A program made the translations under genes and the position numbers. Positions 9,601 through 17,787 of a DNA stretch of 62,222 nt are shown here, in pieces. How positions within the stretch are numbered: the first letter of the stretch is position 1; each line of letters opens with the position of its first letter. Source of the DNA: Candidatus Venteria ishoeyi (GTDB lineage: Bacteria > Pseudomonadota > Gammaproteobacteria > Beggiatoales > Beggiatoaceae); assembly GCF_030378065.1 (NCBI RefSeq), contig NZ_JAUCGJ010000025.1, positions 1 to 62,222 on the forward strand. Reading direction: 5' to 3'. The notes beneath the pieces are model-generated. The model ran no database searches and was not told the DNA's origin. It saw only the letters and a list, made by a program, of their open reading frames with translations.

Positions 9601-11185
9601 GTGCATCATGACCGCTGGATTCGAGCTTATCTTCCAGGCTGCTATCAGCTTGTGCCACAATTGTGAAATAGAAACTGGAACCCTGCCCAAATTCACTTTC
9701 CACCCACATTTTGCCGCCCATTAATGCGCTCAGATGATGACTAATAGCTAAACCCAGACCGGTGCCGCCATAACGCCGGGTAATTGAAGCATCCACCTGA
9801 GTAAAAGCACGAAACAGGCGTTCAATACCTTCTTGCGGAATACCAATACCGGTATCTTTAATAACAAACTGAACTTCCAGTTTATCGCCGTGTTGCTGCT
9901 TCAATGAAGCAATTAACAGAATTTCTCCATAACTGGTAAATTTAACGGCATTGCTGAGCAGATTAACCAGAATTTGACGCAAACGGGTAATATCGCCAAT
10001 TAACATGGACGGTACATCTGGCTCAATCAGCATTGCCAGTTCCAGTGATTTTTCTGTCACCTTGGGTGTTACAATATCCAGCGCAGATTCCATGCATTCC
10101 CGAAGATGAAAAGGGTTCTCCTCCAACTCCAGTTTACCGGCATCAATTTTAGAAAAATCCAGAATATCGTTAATTAAAATTAATAAGGTATCACTGCTAT
10201 TATGCACCGTCTCAACAAAGTCACGTTGCTCACTGTCTAAATCAGTCTCCAGCAGCAAACCCGTCATACCGATCACCGCATTCATCGGGGTACGAATTTC
10301 GTGACTCATATTGGCAAGAAACTCACTTTTAGTACGATTAGCCGCTTCAGCAACTTCTTTGGCTTGCTGTAAATCCTCAATACTGGATTCCAGCATGTTG
10401 TTTGCAGCCGACAACTCATGTGTGCGTTTTTCAACCTGTTCTTCCAGATGCCCCCGATGTTGCGCCAACATACGATCCCGATCCTGAATCTGGGCTAACA
10501 TGGTATTAAACGCATTCACCAATGAACCAATTTCATCCTTACCGTAACGACTGGCGCGAATGCTATAATCATTTTTTTCCGTGACTGCTTTTGCCGTTTC
10601 CACCAGATGCAAAATAGGCCGCGAGAACAAGGCTTGCAAATTAGAAGACACCAGCAAGCTAAGTAAAACGGTCACAAATAAAATTAAAGTAATGGTTAAT
10701 GCAAAATTTTTCAGTAGCGTATAAATGGGATCTAAATCCGAACGAATAAAAATACTACCCACCCGCTCCCCATATAAATCAATATCCTTAAATAAATCAA
10801 GATGTTCTGAAGAGAAGTAATGTCCAACGGGTGAGATTTGGGGAACGGTAAAATCAATATTTTGATTTTTCTGATAAGTGGCAAATAATTCCCCGTTTTT
10901 ATCGTAAATAACCGCACCAATAATATTGGGTTCTGCCGATAAAGCGGATAAGGTTTTAACTGCGGACTCTTTGGCATTAAAACTGAGCGATGCCGTTGAA
11001 TTGAGCATGATGACCTTGGCCAGCACGGATAAATCCCTGACCATTGCCTGACGCAAGCTGTGAATTTCATTAAAGGTAAGAAAGGAAAAAGAAGCCACCA
11101 ATGCAATGGCATTACTGAACATAATAATCAGTACCAGTTTACGTTTGACGGATAAATCAGCAAACAAACGGCGAATTCTACTCAT
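6620..11185 (-). CDS. CHASE8 hybrid histidine kinase with three REC, two HPt and a class III cyclase domain
   Basis: A 1521-residue inner-membrane signalling protein. Order: TM1 (~15-36), periplasmic CHASE8-like sensor (~40-150, [18 protein letters not shown]), TM2 (~162-183), HAMP (~185-240), HisKA with H295 (SHEIRTPMN), HATPase ([12 protein letters not shown]), REC1 with D583, REC2 with D747, HPt1 with H913 ([13 protein letters not shown]), HPt2 with H1051, REC3 with D1214, and a class III adenylate/guanylate cyclase domain (~1330-1515). The cyclase keeps both metal aspartates (D1340 in FADLRSFT, D1384 in [10 protein letters not shown]) and the [14 protein letters not shown] motif, so it should be active, most likely making cAMP. 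A short APAIG-type repeat precedes REC3. Its A start base overlaps the yfiR stop (TAATG), indicating translational coupling. The architecture resembles CyaC but with a YfiN-type sensor. Confidence 0.9.
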   Translation of the reverse strand: MSRIRRLFADLSVKRKLVLIIMFSNAIALVASFSFLTFNEIHSLRQAMVRDLSVLAKVIMLNSTASLSFNAKESAVKTLSALSAEPNIIGAVIYDKNGELFATYQKNQNIDFTVPQISPVGHYFSSEHLDLFKDIDLYGERVGSIFIRSDLDPIYTLLKNFALTITLILFVTVLLSLLVSSNLQALFSRPILHLVETAKAVTEKNDYSIRASRYGKDEIGSLVNAFNTMLAQIQDRDRMLAQHRGHLEEQVEKRTHELSAANNMLESSIEDLQQAKEVAEAANRTKSEFLANMSHEIRTPMNAVIGMTGLLLETDLDSEQRDFVETVHNSSDTLLILINDILDFSKIDAGKLELEENPFHLRECMESALDIVTPKVTEKSLELAMLIEPDVPSMLIGDITRLRQILVNLLSNAVKFTSYGEILLIASLKQQHGDKLEVQFVIKDTGIGIPQEGIERLFRAFTQVDASITRRYGGTGLGLAISHHLSALMGGKMWVESEFGQGSSFYFTIVAQADSSLEDKLESSGHDALKGKRILVVDDNAANRRILFLQLQSWGIYPETVVSAQEAMDRLGSLPGFDLAILDMQMPEVDGLTLAKNIHASAKIQNLPLILLTSLGQKADKTTAHLFNAYLTKPVKASHLFEVLTTVLQKCLISTETTVSSGAKHLPKVTDKQDGNTKPAPDTGVDKLDTDEQPHALRLLLVEDNLTNQKVAKLLLKRLGYQADVADNGVRALEALEQQAYDAILMDIQMPEMDGLEASRQINQRMPDARQRPYIIAMTAHAIQGYKEKCLQAGMDDYVTKPIRRDALAAALQRVVQLKRPELSEAFVPAKPALHSKPSRVSTAENKENTPITTDPAVLTAAVLQSTEELTGGDREILEELITTFLQSSQQLLEEIQQAEQQQDAVLLNRAAHSLKSSSASLGGSALSALCLYLEKQGKAGNVQGNHQQIKQLQQEYAVLEQVLNSLSQQNSPQSTAPEVQAKPEKAQDESVIIQLEQTIQDNIRMQLGVDEADIIQDLIKTYLETGTQLLQEIRLGVETKQSESLRRAAHTLKSSSANLGAENLAVYCQQMEKAGQQAELETMQQLLPVLEKHYQQTAQALLNIQKKISAESSAHGANDIAVPVETPLETLETPSVTKIDIPAIGAPAIGVPAIGTMAEQHESRILIVDDQAYDAMLVKNYLDEAGFASIVATNGKEALQCLEDYKPQIVLSDVLMPEMDGFELCRQIKALPDYQLMPVVLVTSLEGRDDRINGIDAGADEFLSKPINREELLARVRSLLRYQQVRKILHQNQQERFKLMFKRYMSPAVVDEVMNHPEKAEHALNDRQNRQNAVVLFADLRSFTAMSESLKPNQVVQLLNEFFSILTEVAYHYDGTIFNMAGDCLLIGFGVPFPMTDATDRALQAALDMQQAFYKASEGWKAIYSGDIGLGIGINKGEMIVGNVGSPNYMNYTVIGDTVNVAARLTGLAGKGEIILSKAVHESMRSLSEALPIDIMEPVALKGKTNPQQLYKVRYHAVSH

Positions 11186-11796
11186 TACTCACACTGCTCA
11201 CGGGTACAGATAGTTGCTAGACTCAATAAGGTTGCTTCCGGTTTCAATTTTGCACTTTCCAATTCATTACGATTAATGCGTAAACGAATACGGGTATCCT
11301 GAGTATAAAATTGAATCATGCCGCCCACGGACATAAAACCATCATCTTCACTGACGGTTAATATTGAGTGCTCCCCTATGGAGGAAAGTATGCCCTCAGT
11401 GGTTTTTAAGTATTTCAATTTAATAAACAGAATATGACATTGCTTGAGTTTTTCAGGCGGGGTTTTATTCAGTACATCTTCAGTAAAACGTTCTATCAAT
11501 AAAGGTGAGCCTTTAATATTCACAGTCTTAGTCGTATTATCAATAATTTCTCCAAAAGGATCTTTACCCAGTAGACAAATCTTAAATTTCTCACCTGTTG
11601 CTGGAAAAATCTCATTCGGCCAATGAATAAATAAGGCTAATTTATAAAGGAAAGCGGCTTTAATGGCATATTCATCAGCGGCTGTTGCATTACTTGCCGG
11701 AACATAACAACAGAAACCGATAAAAAATATCAAAGCCGTTTGACGCTGCAATCTGCAACAGAAGGTTGCTAATAAAAAGGAAATAAATACATTCAT
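11185..11796 (-). CDS. yfiR: YfiR-family periplasmic regulator
   Basis: YfiR is a periplasmic protein that restrains the CHASE8-containing diguanylate cyclase YfiN. This 203-residue member has an N-terminal hydrophobic signal (to about residue 38, ending SNATA), then the family pattern [55 protein letters not shown] and [14 protein letters not shown]. Cysteines at CHILF and near the C-terminus (TICTREQCE) could be redox active as in YfiR. It overlaps the downstream kinase by one base (TAATG). Since that kinase carries a CHASE8 sensor, YfiR probably controls the kinase/cyclase rather than a diguanylate cyclase; this is inference from context. Confidence 0.85.
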   Translation of the reverse strand: MNVFISFLLATFCCRLQRQTALIFFIGFCCYVPASNATAADEYAIKAAFLYKLALFIHWPNEIFPATGEKFKICLLGKDPFGEIIDNTTKTVNIKGSPLLIERFTEDVLNKTPPEKLKQCHILFIKLKYLKTTEGILSSIGEHSILTVSEDDGFMSVGGMIQFYTQDTRIRLRINRNELESAKLKPEATLLSLATICTREQCE

Positions 11797-11896
11797 TATT
11801 TAATAATCGAAATAATTCTATCTATATAATTTAAAAAGAAATATATGCAACAGCTTAATATACTAACTGTGCTTTATTCTATCTGCCCTAAGTGTC

Positions 11897-12060
11897 TTAG
11901 GAACAAGGATTTTATAATTCCCGAAACCAAGCTGGCCTTTTTCTCCATTTTCTGCGTTATGAAAACAGTTACATAACTTGCTATGCGCCTGTTTTCATGC
12001 CTTGAAAATGAACAAAAATCCTGCACCTGGTTTTGGTTCTTATTTCATCCTCGTTCCTTA
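11897..12060 (+). mobile_element. 164-bp TIR element (family A), diverged copy
   Basis: A copy of the dispersed 164-bp family also found at 20200, 28921, 35255, 37530 and 49231. It starts ttaggaacaagg and ends cctcgttcctta, the terminal inverted repeats. It keeps the core tctccattttctgcgtt, the hairpin pair gaaaacag...ctgttttc and ccttgaaaatga. It is the most diverged full-length copy. It fills most of the gap between yfiR and galE. Confidence 0.75.
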
Positions 12061-12109
12061 TGAGTGAGAATTTTATAACTTCAGAAACTTATTTTATTCT
12101 CGCTTCAAG
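12060..12109. repeat. Short derivative of family A
   Basis: Joins the left end of family A (gagtgagaattttataactt) to a version of the right end (attttattctcgctt) with the whole middle missing. It directly abuts the full copy at 11897-12060. It probably arose by internal deletion, which suggests that the ends are what is recognised or maintained. Confidence 0.5.
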
Positions 12110-12123
12110 GACAACTAAAGCAT

Positions 12124-13104
12124 CTATTCAGCAAAAAAGCTTTGCTCCCACTGCCAGGCATGAGTCAGCATTGTTTCCAGTTGGTGATACTGAGGATTCC
12201 AGCCAAAGCGCTGCTGGCTGGCCTTAGCATTTGCAACCAGACGTGCAGGATCACCTGAGCGCCGTTGTTCTATCACAACCGGGATATTGTTACCGGTGAC
12301 AATACGCGCCGCATCAATTACTTCCTGCACTGAAAAACCACTGCCATTACCAAGATTATACGCCCCTCCCGGCTGTCCTGACAGCAATTGTTGCAATGCC
12401 AGCAAATGTGCCTGACACAAGTCGGTGACATGAATATAATCACGAATGCACGTACCATCAGGCGTATCATAATCATTACCATACACATTGATATGCGAAC
12501 GCCGCCCGGAAGCTGCCTGCAACACCAAAGGTATTAAATGCGTTTCCGGCACATGGCGTTCTCCTAACTCACCATCAGGATCGGCACCTGCGGCATTAAA
12601 ATAACGCAGACAAATGGATTTCAGTTGATAAGCCTTTTCATAATCCGCCAACACCTGCTCAACCATCCACTTACTCAGGCCATAGGGATTAATTGCTTGT
12701 TTGGGATGTTTTTCATCCACAGGCACATACTGTGGCTCACCGAAAATGGCAGCCGTTGAAGAAAAAATAAAAGACTTTACTTCATGCGCCAGCATAACAT
12801 CCAGCAGATTCAAAGTATTCGCCAGATTATTCTGATAATATTTTCCCGGATGGGATACTGACTCCCCGACTTGAATGAAAGAGGCAAAATGCATAACACC
12901 CGCAAAATCATGTTGCTGAAAAAGCATTTCCAAAGCAGCACGATCAGCCAGGTCAGCCTGTACAAACTCACCACCAAGCACCGCATCACGATAGCCGCCA
13001 CACAGGTTATCCAAAGTCACTACAGCATACCCGGCAGCCAGTAACATCTTCACCATATGCGAGCCAATATAACCGGCTCCTCCAACCACCAGAATTTCCT
13101 GCAT
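12124..13104 (-). CDS. galE: UDP-glucose 4-epimerase
   Basis: GalE interconverts UDP-glucose and UDP-galactose with bound NAD, supplying galactose for LPS and exopolysaccharide. The 326-residue length is typical. The NAD-binding GGAGYIGS is at residues 8-15, with DNLCGG following beta-2. The catalytic pair is Y141 and K145 (NPYGLSK), with SSTAAI (~115-120) giving the Ser/Thr. RYFNAAGADPDGELGE, DYIHVTDLCQAHLLAL and YNLGNGSGFSVQEV are GalE-specific motifs. A ggggg ribosome site lies 7 nt before the ATG. It is transcribed alone between repeat-rich gaps. Confidence 0.95.
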   Translation of the reverse strand: MQEILVVGGAGYIGSHMVKMLLAAGYAVVTLDNLCGGYRDAVLGGEFVQADLADRAALEMLFQQHDFAGVMHFASFIQVGESVSHPGKYYQNNLANTLNLLDVMLAHEVKSFIFSSTAAIFGEPQYVPVDEKHPKQAINPYGLSKWMVEQVLADYEKAYQLKSICLRYFNAAGADPDGELGERHVPETHLIPLVLQAASGRRSHINVYGNDYDTPDGTCIRDYIHVTDLCQAHLLALQQLLSGQPGGAYNLGNGSGFSVQEVIDAARIVTGNNIPVVIEQRRSGDPARLVANAKASQQRFGWNPQYHQLETMLTHAWQWEQSFFAE

Positions 13105-13212
13105 TGAATAACCCCCTTGACAGACAGTTCTTCTTTAAGAACTTTATTTTCAGCCTATTATATTGATATGCTTTGTAATAAATCCAAAATTAAAGCCAAT
13201 TAGGTCTATATA

Positions 13213-13307
13213 TTGGACTTTGGATATATTTTAAGCCTCTTCTCCAACAAAGTTGTGTCAATAACTTAAACTTATCGTCATCACGAGTCAATTTATCCAA
13301 AGTCCAA
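13213..13307. repeat. 95-bp inverted-repeat element (14-bp arms)
   Basis: ttggactttggata (13213-13226) is perfectly complementary to tatccaaagtccaa (13294-13307), 67 bases apart, upstream of galE. It could be a small palindromic element or the stem of a leader structure. No second copy was noticed. Confidence 0.5.
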
Positions 13308-13376
13308 CATCATACTTCAATCTGTTTTATTCATACAATATAAAACTGTGAATTCGATTAAATTCAGAGGATGAAA

Positions 13377-13434
13377 TAAGGAGTGAGGATGAAATAAATA
13401 CAGGAACTGGCGTTATAAAATGCCCCTTCCTTAA
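13377..13434. repeat. Short derivative of family A (reverse orientation)
   Basis: Begins taaggagtgaggatgaaata and continues through tacaggaactgg, the right end of family A in reverse, then jumps to gttataaaatg...ccttccttaa, the left end in reverse. The interior is gone. It abuts the stop codon of the M14-family gene. Confidence 0.5.
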
Positions 13435-14481
13435 TTAATGGCCTGCCAGGGGTTGGTGATAGGCTTTACGCTCCATTAAATAACACAAGCAATCCTGACG
13501 AATAATATCAGTATCTGTCGTCAACATGGCAGGCATCACCGGGCAACGTAACTGTATTGCATTGTGCTTAAGCATAAAATACTGCGCCGTTGCATCCTGC
13601 CCCGCTTCATTAATAACTTGCAAAGGTATTTGTGATAATGCCGCAAAAGGTGCCAACTGACCAAATACTGTACCCGCTGACAATTCCCGAAAATTCATAT
13701 GATCCATATCCTGCGAGAATTGCAAGGGTGTGGTTTGCTCACCAAATGCAAAATCAATATGCTCAGGAACACGCACCGTAGCCACCGTATGAAACAACTC
13801 CATGTCCTGTTCTGCAACCGGATGTTCGGGAAAATGTGATAAATGCAGGCAGGCATCGATATATTCTATAGCATGTTCAGTGCCATGAGGCTCACCAGCC
13901 TGCCCACATTCCAAAGTCACCGCAGGACACAAACAGGAAAAAGCCATTGATTGTACACTGGCTGGACGAATAAAATACACCACCGTGCGACTGAATAAGG
14001 TCGCCAAATGAAAAAAATCATGATGCAAGACATTAATACACGCATAATGGGGATTCAAACCCGTATTATTATGAATATCCACGCTGGCAAAAACCTGACG
14101 CTCAGACATGATTTTAATAATTTTTTGTGTCATCTGATATTCCGGCGTATCCGGGTGTTCTTCCGCTGACCAGATGCGATTATAATCAGGTTGCGCCTCC
14201 AGGTGGCGTTTACCTTGTTTTGCTGCGCTTACATTAGCGATAAACAAGGATAAGGAGCGCGGTAATTCATGCGTACCACCCCCCGGTCTATAACGTTTTA
14301 ATAACTGCTGCATTGCCAGAAACCCGGTGGTTTCATTGCCATGCATTAATACTGAAACAAATAAAGGGGCCTGATGCCGCCCCTGCAAATGAATCAAAGT
14401 CGGTTGTGGAATAATTTTATGCAGTTGCGAGGCAGGCATTTCCAGCAAAGCTTTTGGTAAATAGTCCAGTTCAATCAACAT
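13435..14481 (-). CDS. M14-type succinylglutamate desuccinylase/aspartoacylase family protein
   Basis: A predicted cytoplasmic zinc amidohydrolase of about 348 residues. The zinc ligands are visible: H47 and E50 in LMHGNETTG, and H137 in VDIHNNTG. E191 in TLECGQAGEPHG is the likely general base. These are the AstE/AspA signatures, but the substrate is not shown. I prefer the ATG at 14481 (ggga 6 nt upstream) over a GTG at 14493. It overlaps the upstream ligase gene by 7 nt, so the pair is probably translated together and may form and cleave, or trim, the same amide compound. It carries no transport signal. Confidence 0.8.
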   Translation of the reverse strand: MLIELDYLPKALLEMPASQLHKIIPQPTLIHLQGRHQAPLFVSVLMHGNETTGFLAMQQLLKRYRPGGGTHELPRSLSLFIANVSAAKQGKRHLEAQPDYNRIWSAEEHPDTPEYQMTQKIIKIMSERQVFASVDIHNNTGLNPHYACINVLHHDFFHLATLFSRTVVYFIRPASVQSMAFSCLCPAVTLECGQAGEPHGTEHAIEYIDACLHLSHFPEHPVAEQDMELFHTVATVRVPEHIDFAFGEQTTPLQFSQDMDHMNFRELSAGTVFGQLAPFAALSQIPLQVINEAGQDATAQYFMLKHNAIQLRCPVMPAMLTTDTDIIRQDCLCYLMERKAYHQPLAGH

Positions 14482-15911
14482 ATCAAATCCCACTCATGCA
14501 CAGGTGAACCTTGTTGTTGGCGTTGCAAATAAGCCGCAACCAGCGCAGCAGGATCAGGGCCATGACGCAACACCCATTGGCGTTGCCAATTTGCACCATT
14601 TTGCCCGGATTGCACCCGTGCCTGAATAATATCCAGAAAAAAACGAATATCCCGTGAGTCAATGTCCATTAACGCCAGACCGGCCCTGGCGCGTGGTAAT
14701 AAAACCTCCAGCAGTAATTGGCGCACGCCTACTTTTTGTCCTTGCGGCCACTCCAATTGCGCATCCAAACCATCCCGCGCTGCGCTATAAAAGTTTGCAT
14801 GAGCCGTGACAAAAGGAATATCAGACTCCAAACCCCGCGCACTTGTCATAAAACCCTCACTCAGGCCATACATCAAACCAAAAAAGAAGGCCGTATTTGC
14901 GATACTGTCGAGCATGGACGGGCCAGCGGGAATGGTGCGGTGCTCAATGCGAATATGCGGCATGCCATCGTCATCAAAACCAATCAGTGGTCGTGTCCAG
15001 CGCCAGATTGAACCATTATGCAAACACAAATGTGCCAATTGTTCAGGCGGCGCATCATCCAACATGGGTAATAATATCGGATAACGCTTTAAATTGGCCT
15101 GAAAACATTCAAAAATTGAATGCTTGGCATAACGGATACCAAAAGTGACCCGTTTACTGTACTCAGAGGCTCCCACCGAAACCGCCTGCTCAAAAGTGGG
15201 AATACGGGTTTCCGCCCACAGATTATGGCCCAGTAAAAAGGGGGAATTCGCGCAAGCCGCGACCATTGGCGCAGAAATAATTTTTGATAAATTAAATGCA
15301 GCAGCAGCATCTGCCATCGCCACTTTCAGATGAATTTGCAAGGAGGTGGTCGCTGACTCCAACATGACATCATGATGCTGTGTCCGCAGATGCTCCTGAC
15401 CGTGAATATCCAATTCCAACGCAGCACCACCGCGCAGGCGCAAAATCTGCTCATTCAAAGCACGATAACGCACCATTGAACTCATCTGCGCCAGCGTCAG
15501 CATACTCAGCTCCAATGTTGGCAAGGTGCCAATCATCATCAACTGCGCGTCTAAGTTCGCAGCAACCGCATCCGCTTGTTGCCAACACTGCGCCAACGCC
15601 TGATACATAGTACGCAAGCCATCACCGGCAAGTATTTGTGGACGGTTGTTAAATTCCACATTAAAGCTGGCAAGCTCCGGTACCACCAGCGGGTTATTGA
15701 GTTGTTGCAGAAAAGCCTGATTGACCGGCGCGGGACGGAAATGCGCATCGATTAACCAGGCTTCCAGTTCCAGTCCACCTTTCTGTGCGCTATCAGAAAA
15801 GCGATTTCCTATAAACCAGCTTTCCAAAAGCGCAGTTTCCAACTGTAAGCGCCGGGAAAACTCGGTAAAATCCGCAGCATTAAAATGGCTACTGGTAATT
15901 TCCTGACCCAA
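14475..15911 (-). CDS. Glutamate-cysteine ligase (GCS2)-like ligase
   Basis: A 478-residue protein resembling the GCS2/YbdK carboxylate-amine ligase family, which joins an amino acid carboxyl to an amine using ATP. Supporting motifs: GLELEAWLIDAHFRPAPVN (the conserved glutamate-rich start), VEFNNRPQILAG, MIGTLPTLELSML, LESATTSLQIHLKVA and HIRIEHRTIPAGPSMLDSIAN. The start is a TTG at 15911 preceded by ggggg 7 nt away; no ATG is suitably placed. It is the first gene of a two-gene operon with the M14 hydrolase (7-nt overlap). The product could be a gamma-glutamyl-type compound. True glutathione synthesis is less likely, given the partner and the absence of gshB. Confidence 0.75.
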   Translation of the reverse strand: MGQEITSSHFNAADFTEFSRRLQLETALLESWFIGNRFSDSAQKGGLELEAWLIDAHFRPAPVNQAFLQQLNNPLVVPELASFNVEFNNRPQILAGDGLRTMYQALAQCWQQADAVAANLDAQLMMIGTLPTLELSMLTLAQMSSMVRYRALNEQILRLRGGAALELDIHGQEHLRTQHHDVMLESATTSLQIHLKVAMADAAAAFNLSKIISAPMVAACANSPFLLGHNLWAETRIPTFEQAVSVGASEYSKRVTFGIRYAKHSIFECFQANLKRYPILLPMLDDAPPEQLAHLCLHNGSIWRWTRPLIGFDDDGMPHIRIEHRTIPAGPSMLDSIANTAFFFGLMYGLSEGFMTSARGLESDIPFVTAHANFYSAARDGLDAQLEWPQGQKVGVRQLLLEVLLPRARAGLALMDIDSRDIRFFLDIIQARVQSGQNGANWQRQWVLRHGPDPAALVAAYLQRQQQGSPVHEWDLIC

Positions 15912-16075
15912 AATAGCGCCCCCTGTTCCTCTGAAATAGAATAAGTATCAGGCTTATTTTATAAATCTCGCAGGGGCGCAGAGATAAAAAACTAAAACCA
16001 AACCCTCTGCGCCTCAACGCCTCTACGGGAAATCCATTTCAATTTACTCATAAAAAAGATGGTTTTCAGGTTTGC

Positions 16076-17017
16076 TTATTGCTCCGCCTTAAGCTGGTTT
16101 AATACACAAGGGGACAAACCTTCACTGGTAATCAGCTTATCACGTTCAAAAGTGACTTCTTTCCATTTTGGATGACCTTTTTCCTGTAGTATTTTCAGGT
16201 TGTTATATAGCAAACCAGCAAACTGCCCAACCAAGGAACACTCCCCGGTATCGGCAGTGAACAAAACACTGCCCACGCTGAGCATTGTCACCGCCTGCTT
16301 TTGCCAGGCATAGGTATTGGCTGGCAATTGCTTGGTTTTGTATACACTTTTTAAGGCACTATCGCTGACTTTAGTTAAATCAATCGCCAGCAAATGTAAA
16401 CCGGAATCAGTATTCACATTTTTTTGCAGCAATTGCGCAGGCGCTGCTGAGACATAAAACAGCGCGTCCAGCTTACCCTGAGACATTGCCTGTATAGCAC
16501 GGTGGGCATCCAGGGGAATCATCTTTTTCGGTTGTACGCCAAACATATGCAATATATTTAAAGCCGTACCATGAGTGCCACTGGCGCGCGAACCAATTGC
16601 AATAGTTTTACCTGCCAGGTCTTGCAAACTTTTAATATTTTTTTGCGCTAAAACATGTACTTCCTCTTGATACAGAGGCAGCACCACCTGCATATTTTTC
16701 AGTATATGCTGCAATTCACCACTCACACCCATGCGCCGTACCAAGGCCTGCAAAGACTGAAAACTCATACTGTCCAGTTGTGCAATGCCCAGTTGAATAC
16801 TGGGAAATTCATACACTTTTACGATGTTTTCAACTGAACCAATGGATGGCACCACATTCAGATCAATATGATGTGGTGCCAGCAATTTTTGCAAATCCTT
16901 GGCAATTTTATAATAACTACCCGACTCCCGCCCGGTCACAATCGTCAACTCGTTCTGACTCTGCGCCAGCACGTTAACACTTAAGCTCAATAATAAAGCA
17001 TACAGCCATGTTTTCAT
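16076..17017 (-). CDS. TAXI-family TRAP transporter solute-binding protein
   Basis: A 313-residue periplasmic binding protein with signal peptide MKTWLYALLLSLSVNVLAQS. Family motifs: ELTIVTGRESGSYYKIAKDLQ, the VVPSIGSVENIVKV loop, LGIAQLDSM, LAGKTIAIGSRASGTHGTALNIL (the TAXI glycine-rich ligand site) and ALFYVSAAPAQLL. Such proteins deliver small organic acids or amino acids to TRAP permeases. No TRAP membrane gene is in the window, so it may pair with a distant permease or act as a sensor. It starts 12 nt after the DUF3011 gene, so the two are probably cotranscribed. Confidence 0.85.
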   Translation of the reverse strand: MKTWLYALLLSLSVNVLAQSQNELTIVTGRESGSYYKIAKDLQKLLAPHHIDLNVVPSIGSVENIVKVYEFPSIQLGIAQLDSMSFQSLQALVRRMGVSGELQHILKNMQVVLPLYQEEVHVLAQKNIKSLQDLAGKTIAIGSRASGTHGTALNILHMFGVQPKKMIPLDAHRAIQAMSQGKLDALFYVSAAPAQLLQKNVNTDSGLHLLAIDLTKVSDSALKSVYKTKQLPANTYAWQKQAVTMLSVGSVLFTADTGECSLVGQFAGLLYNNLKILQEKGHPKWKEVTFERDKLITSEGLSPCVLNQLKAEQ

Positions 17018-17029
17018 TTGGGTTATGTC

Positions 17030-17542
17030 CTAAAAGTTGAAACGTAAAATACTGGGAATCCGATTGGGTTCATTCCACGCTTGTGGCCTGGGGTTTGCCT
17101 GCACTTCATTGTAGTCCACGCCCACATGCAAATTTTTGCCAACCTCTTTGGAATAATTGGGTTGTTTGGATTTCAGATCATCGGCAAGAATGGTCATGGT
17201 CATCAACTCGCTGACATCATCTTCCGGCTCAGTGAGCACCTCATCAATAGTCTGGGTTTCACGTACAAAAAACTCAGCACGGCAACCGCGATCCACCCAG
17301 ATTCCCCCCTTATCATAGCCCCAGCTATCCTGATAAATACAATCCTGGGTACCAAGCTGACGCTGCAATGTGACACTACCTTTGACATAGGCAATACAAT
17401 AAACGCGATCATTTTGGGTTGATTCACAGCGTTGCACATGACCTGTAATCGCTGCCTGTACCTGAAAACTCAGGCCAGCAAATAAGAGAAGCAGGATTCC
17501 CGGTATCCGGCCTGCTATCTGGCTTGTATAAAAAAGTTTCAT
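17030..17542 (-). CDS. Secreted DUF3011 protein
   Basis: About 170 residues with a signal peptide (to about residue 30, SFQVQA). The mature part has the DUF3011 pattern: VQRCESTQNDRVYC, LQRQLGTQDC, then SWGYDKGGIWVDRGCRAEF, with four conserved cysteines likely in disulfides. The C-terminal ~60 residues are polar and unassigned. The ATG at 17542 is preferred, with aaggag 10 nt upstream; a TTG one codon earlier is also possible. It is first in an apparent two-gene operon with the TAXI protein. Function unknown. Confidence 0.75.
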   Translation of the reverse strand: MKLFYTSQIAGRIPGILLLLFAGLSFQVQAAITGHVQRCESTQNDRVYCIAYVKGSVTLQRQLGTQDCIYQDSWGYDKGGIWVDRGCRAEFFVRETQTIDEVLTEPEDDVSELMTMTILADDLKSKQPNYSKEVGKNLHVGVDYNEVQANPRPQAWNEPNRIPSILRFNF

Positions 17543-17676
17543 CAATCCTTTGCTCCTTCCAGCCCTGATTTACCAAAAGATAAAGCAAGATTGTACACCA
17601 AAAACGTGAACATGAGCATGAATGCAAACGCAAACCTAAACAGAGATATTTATTAACACAATAGAATCAAGCGAAT

Positions 17677-17693
17677 CTTGTTACAATAACAAG
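17677..17693. promoter_or_regulatory. 17-bp palindrome in a divergent promoter region
   Basis: cttgttacaataacaag is a perfect 7-bp inverted repeat around a caa centre, between the divergently transcribed DUF3011 and WbpM-like genes. Such a site could bind a dimeric regulator. A 12-bp tandem duplication (acagatgatatt twice, 17713-17736) lies just downstream. No known box is recognised. Confidence 0.35.
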
Positions 17694-17787
17694 ATAGATG
17701 TTCAGAAATATCACAGATGATATTACAGATGATATTACCTTATTGCTCATTAACCTCACATTACCCAGAATAGTTGCTTAAATCCTG

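Larger units (their letters stand above)
13105..13434. other. 330-bp intergenic region with inverted repeats
   Basis: No gene. Holds a 14-bp perfect inverted repeat pair (13213-13226 and 13294-13307) and a short derivative of repeat family A at 13377-13434 that ends at the stop codon of the next gene. The galE promoter should lie in the right-hand 100 bases before 13104. Confidence 0.6.

Noticed and set aside
6620-11185. Splitting the large kinase into separate genes
   Set aside because: The frame is continuous for 1521 codons and all domains are intact, so there is no sign of a frameshift or separate starts.
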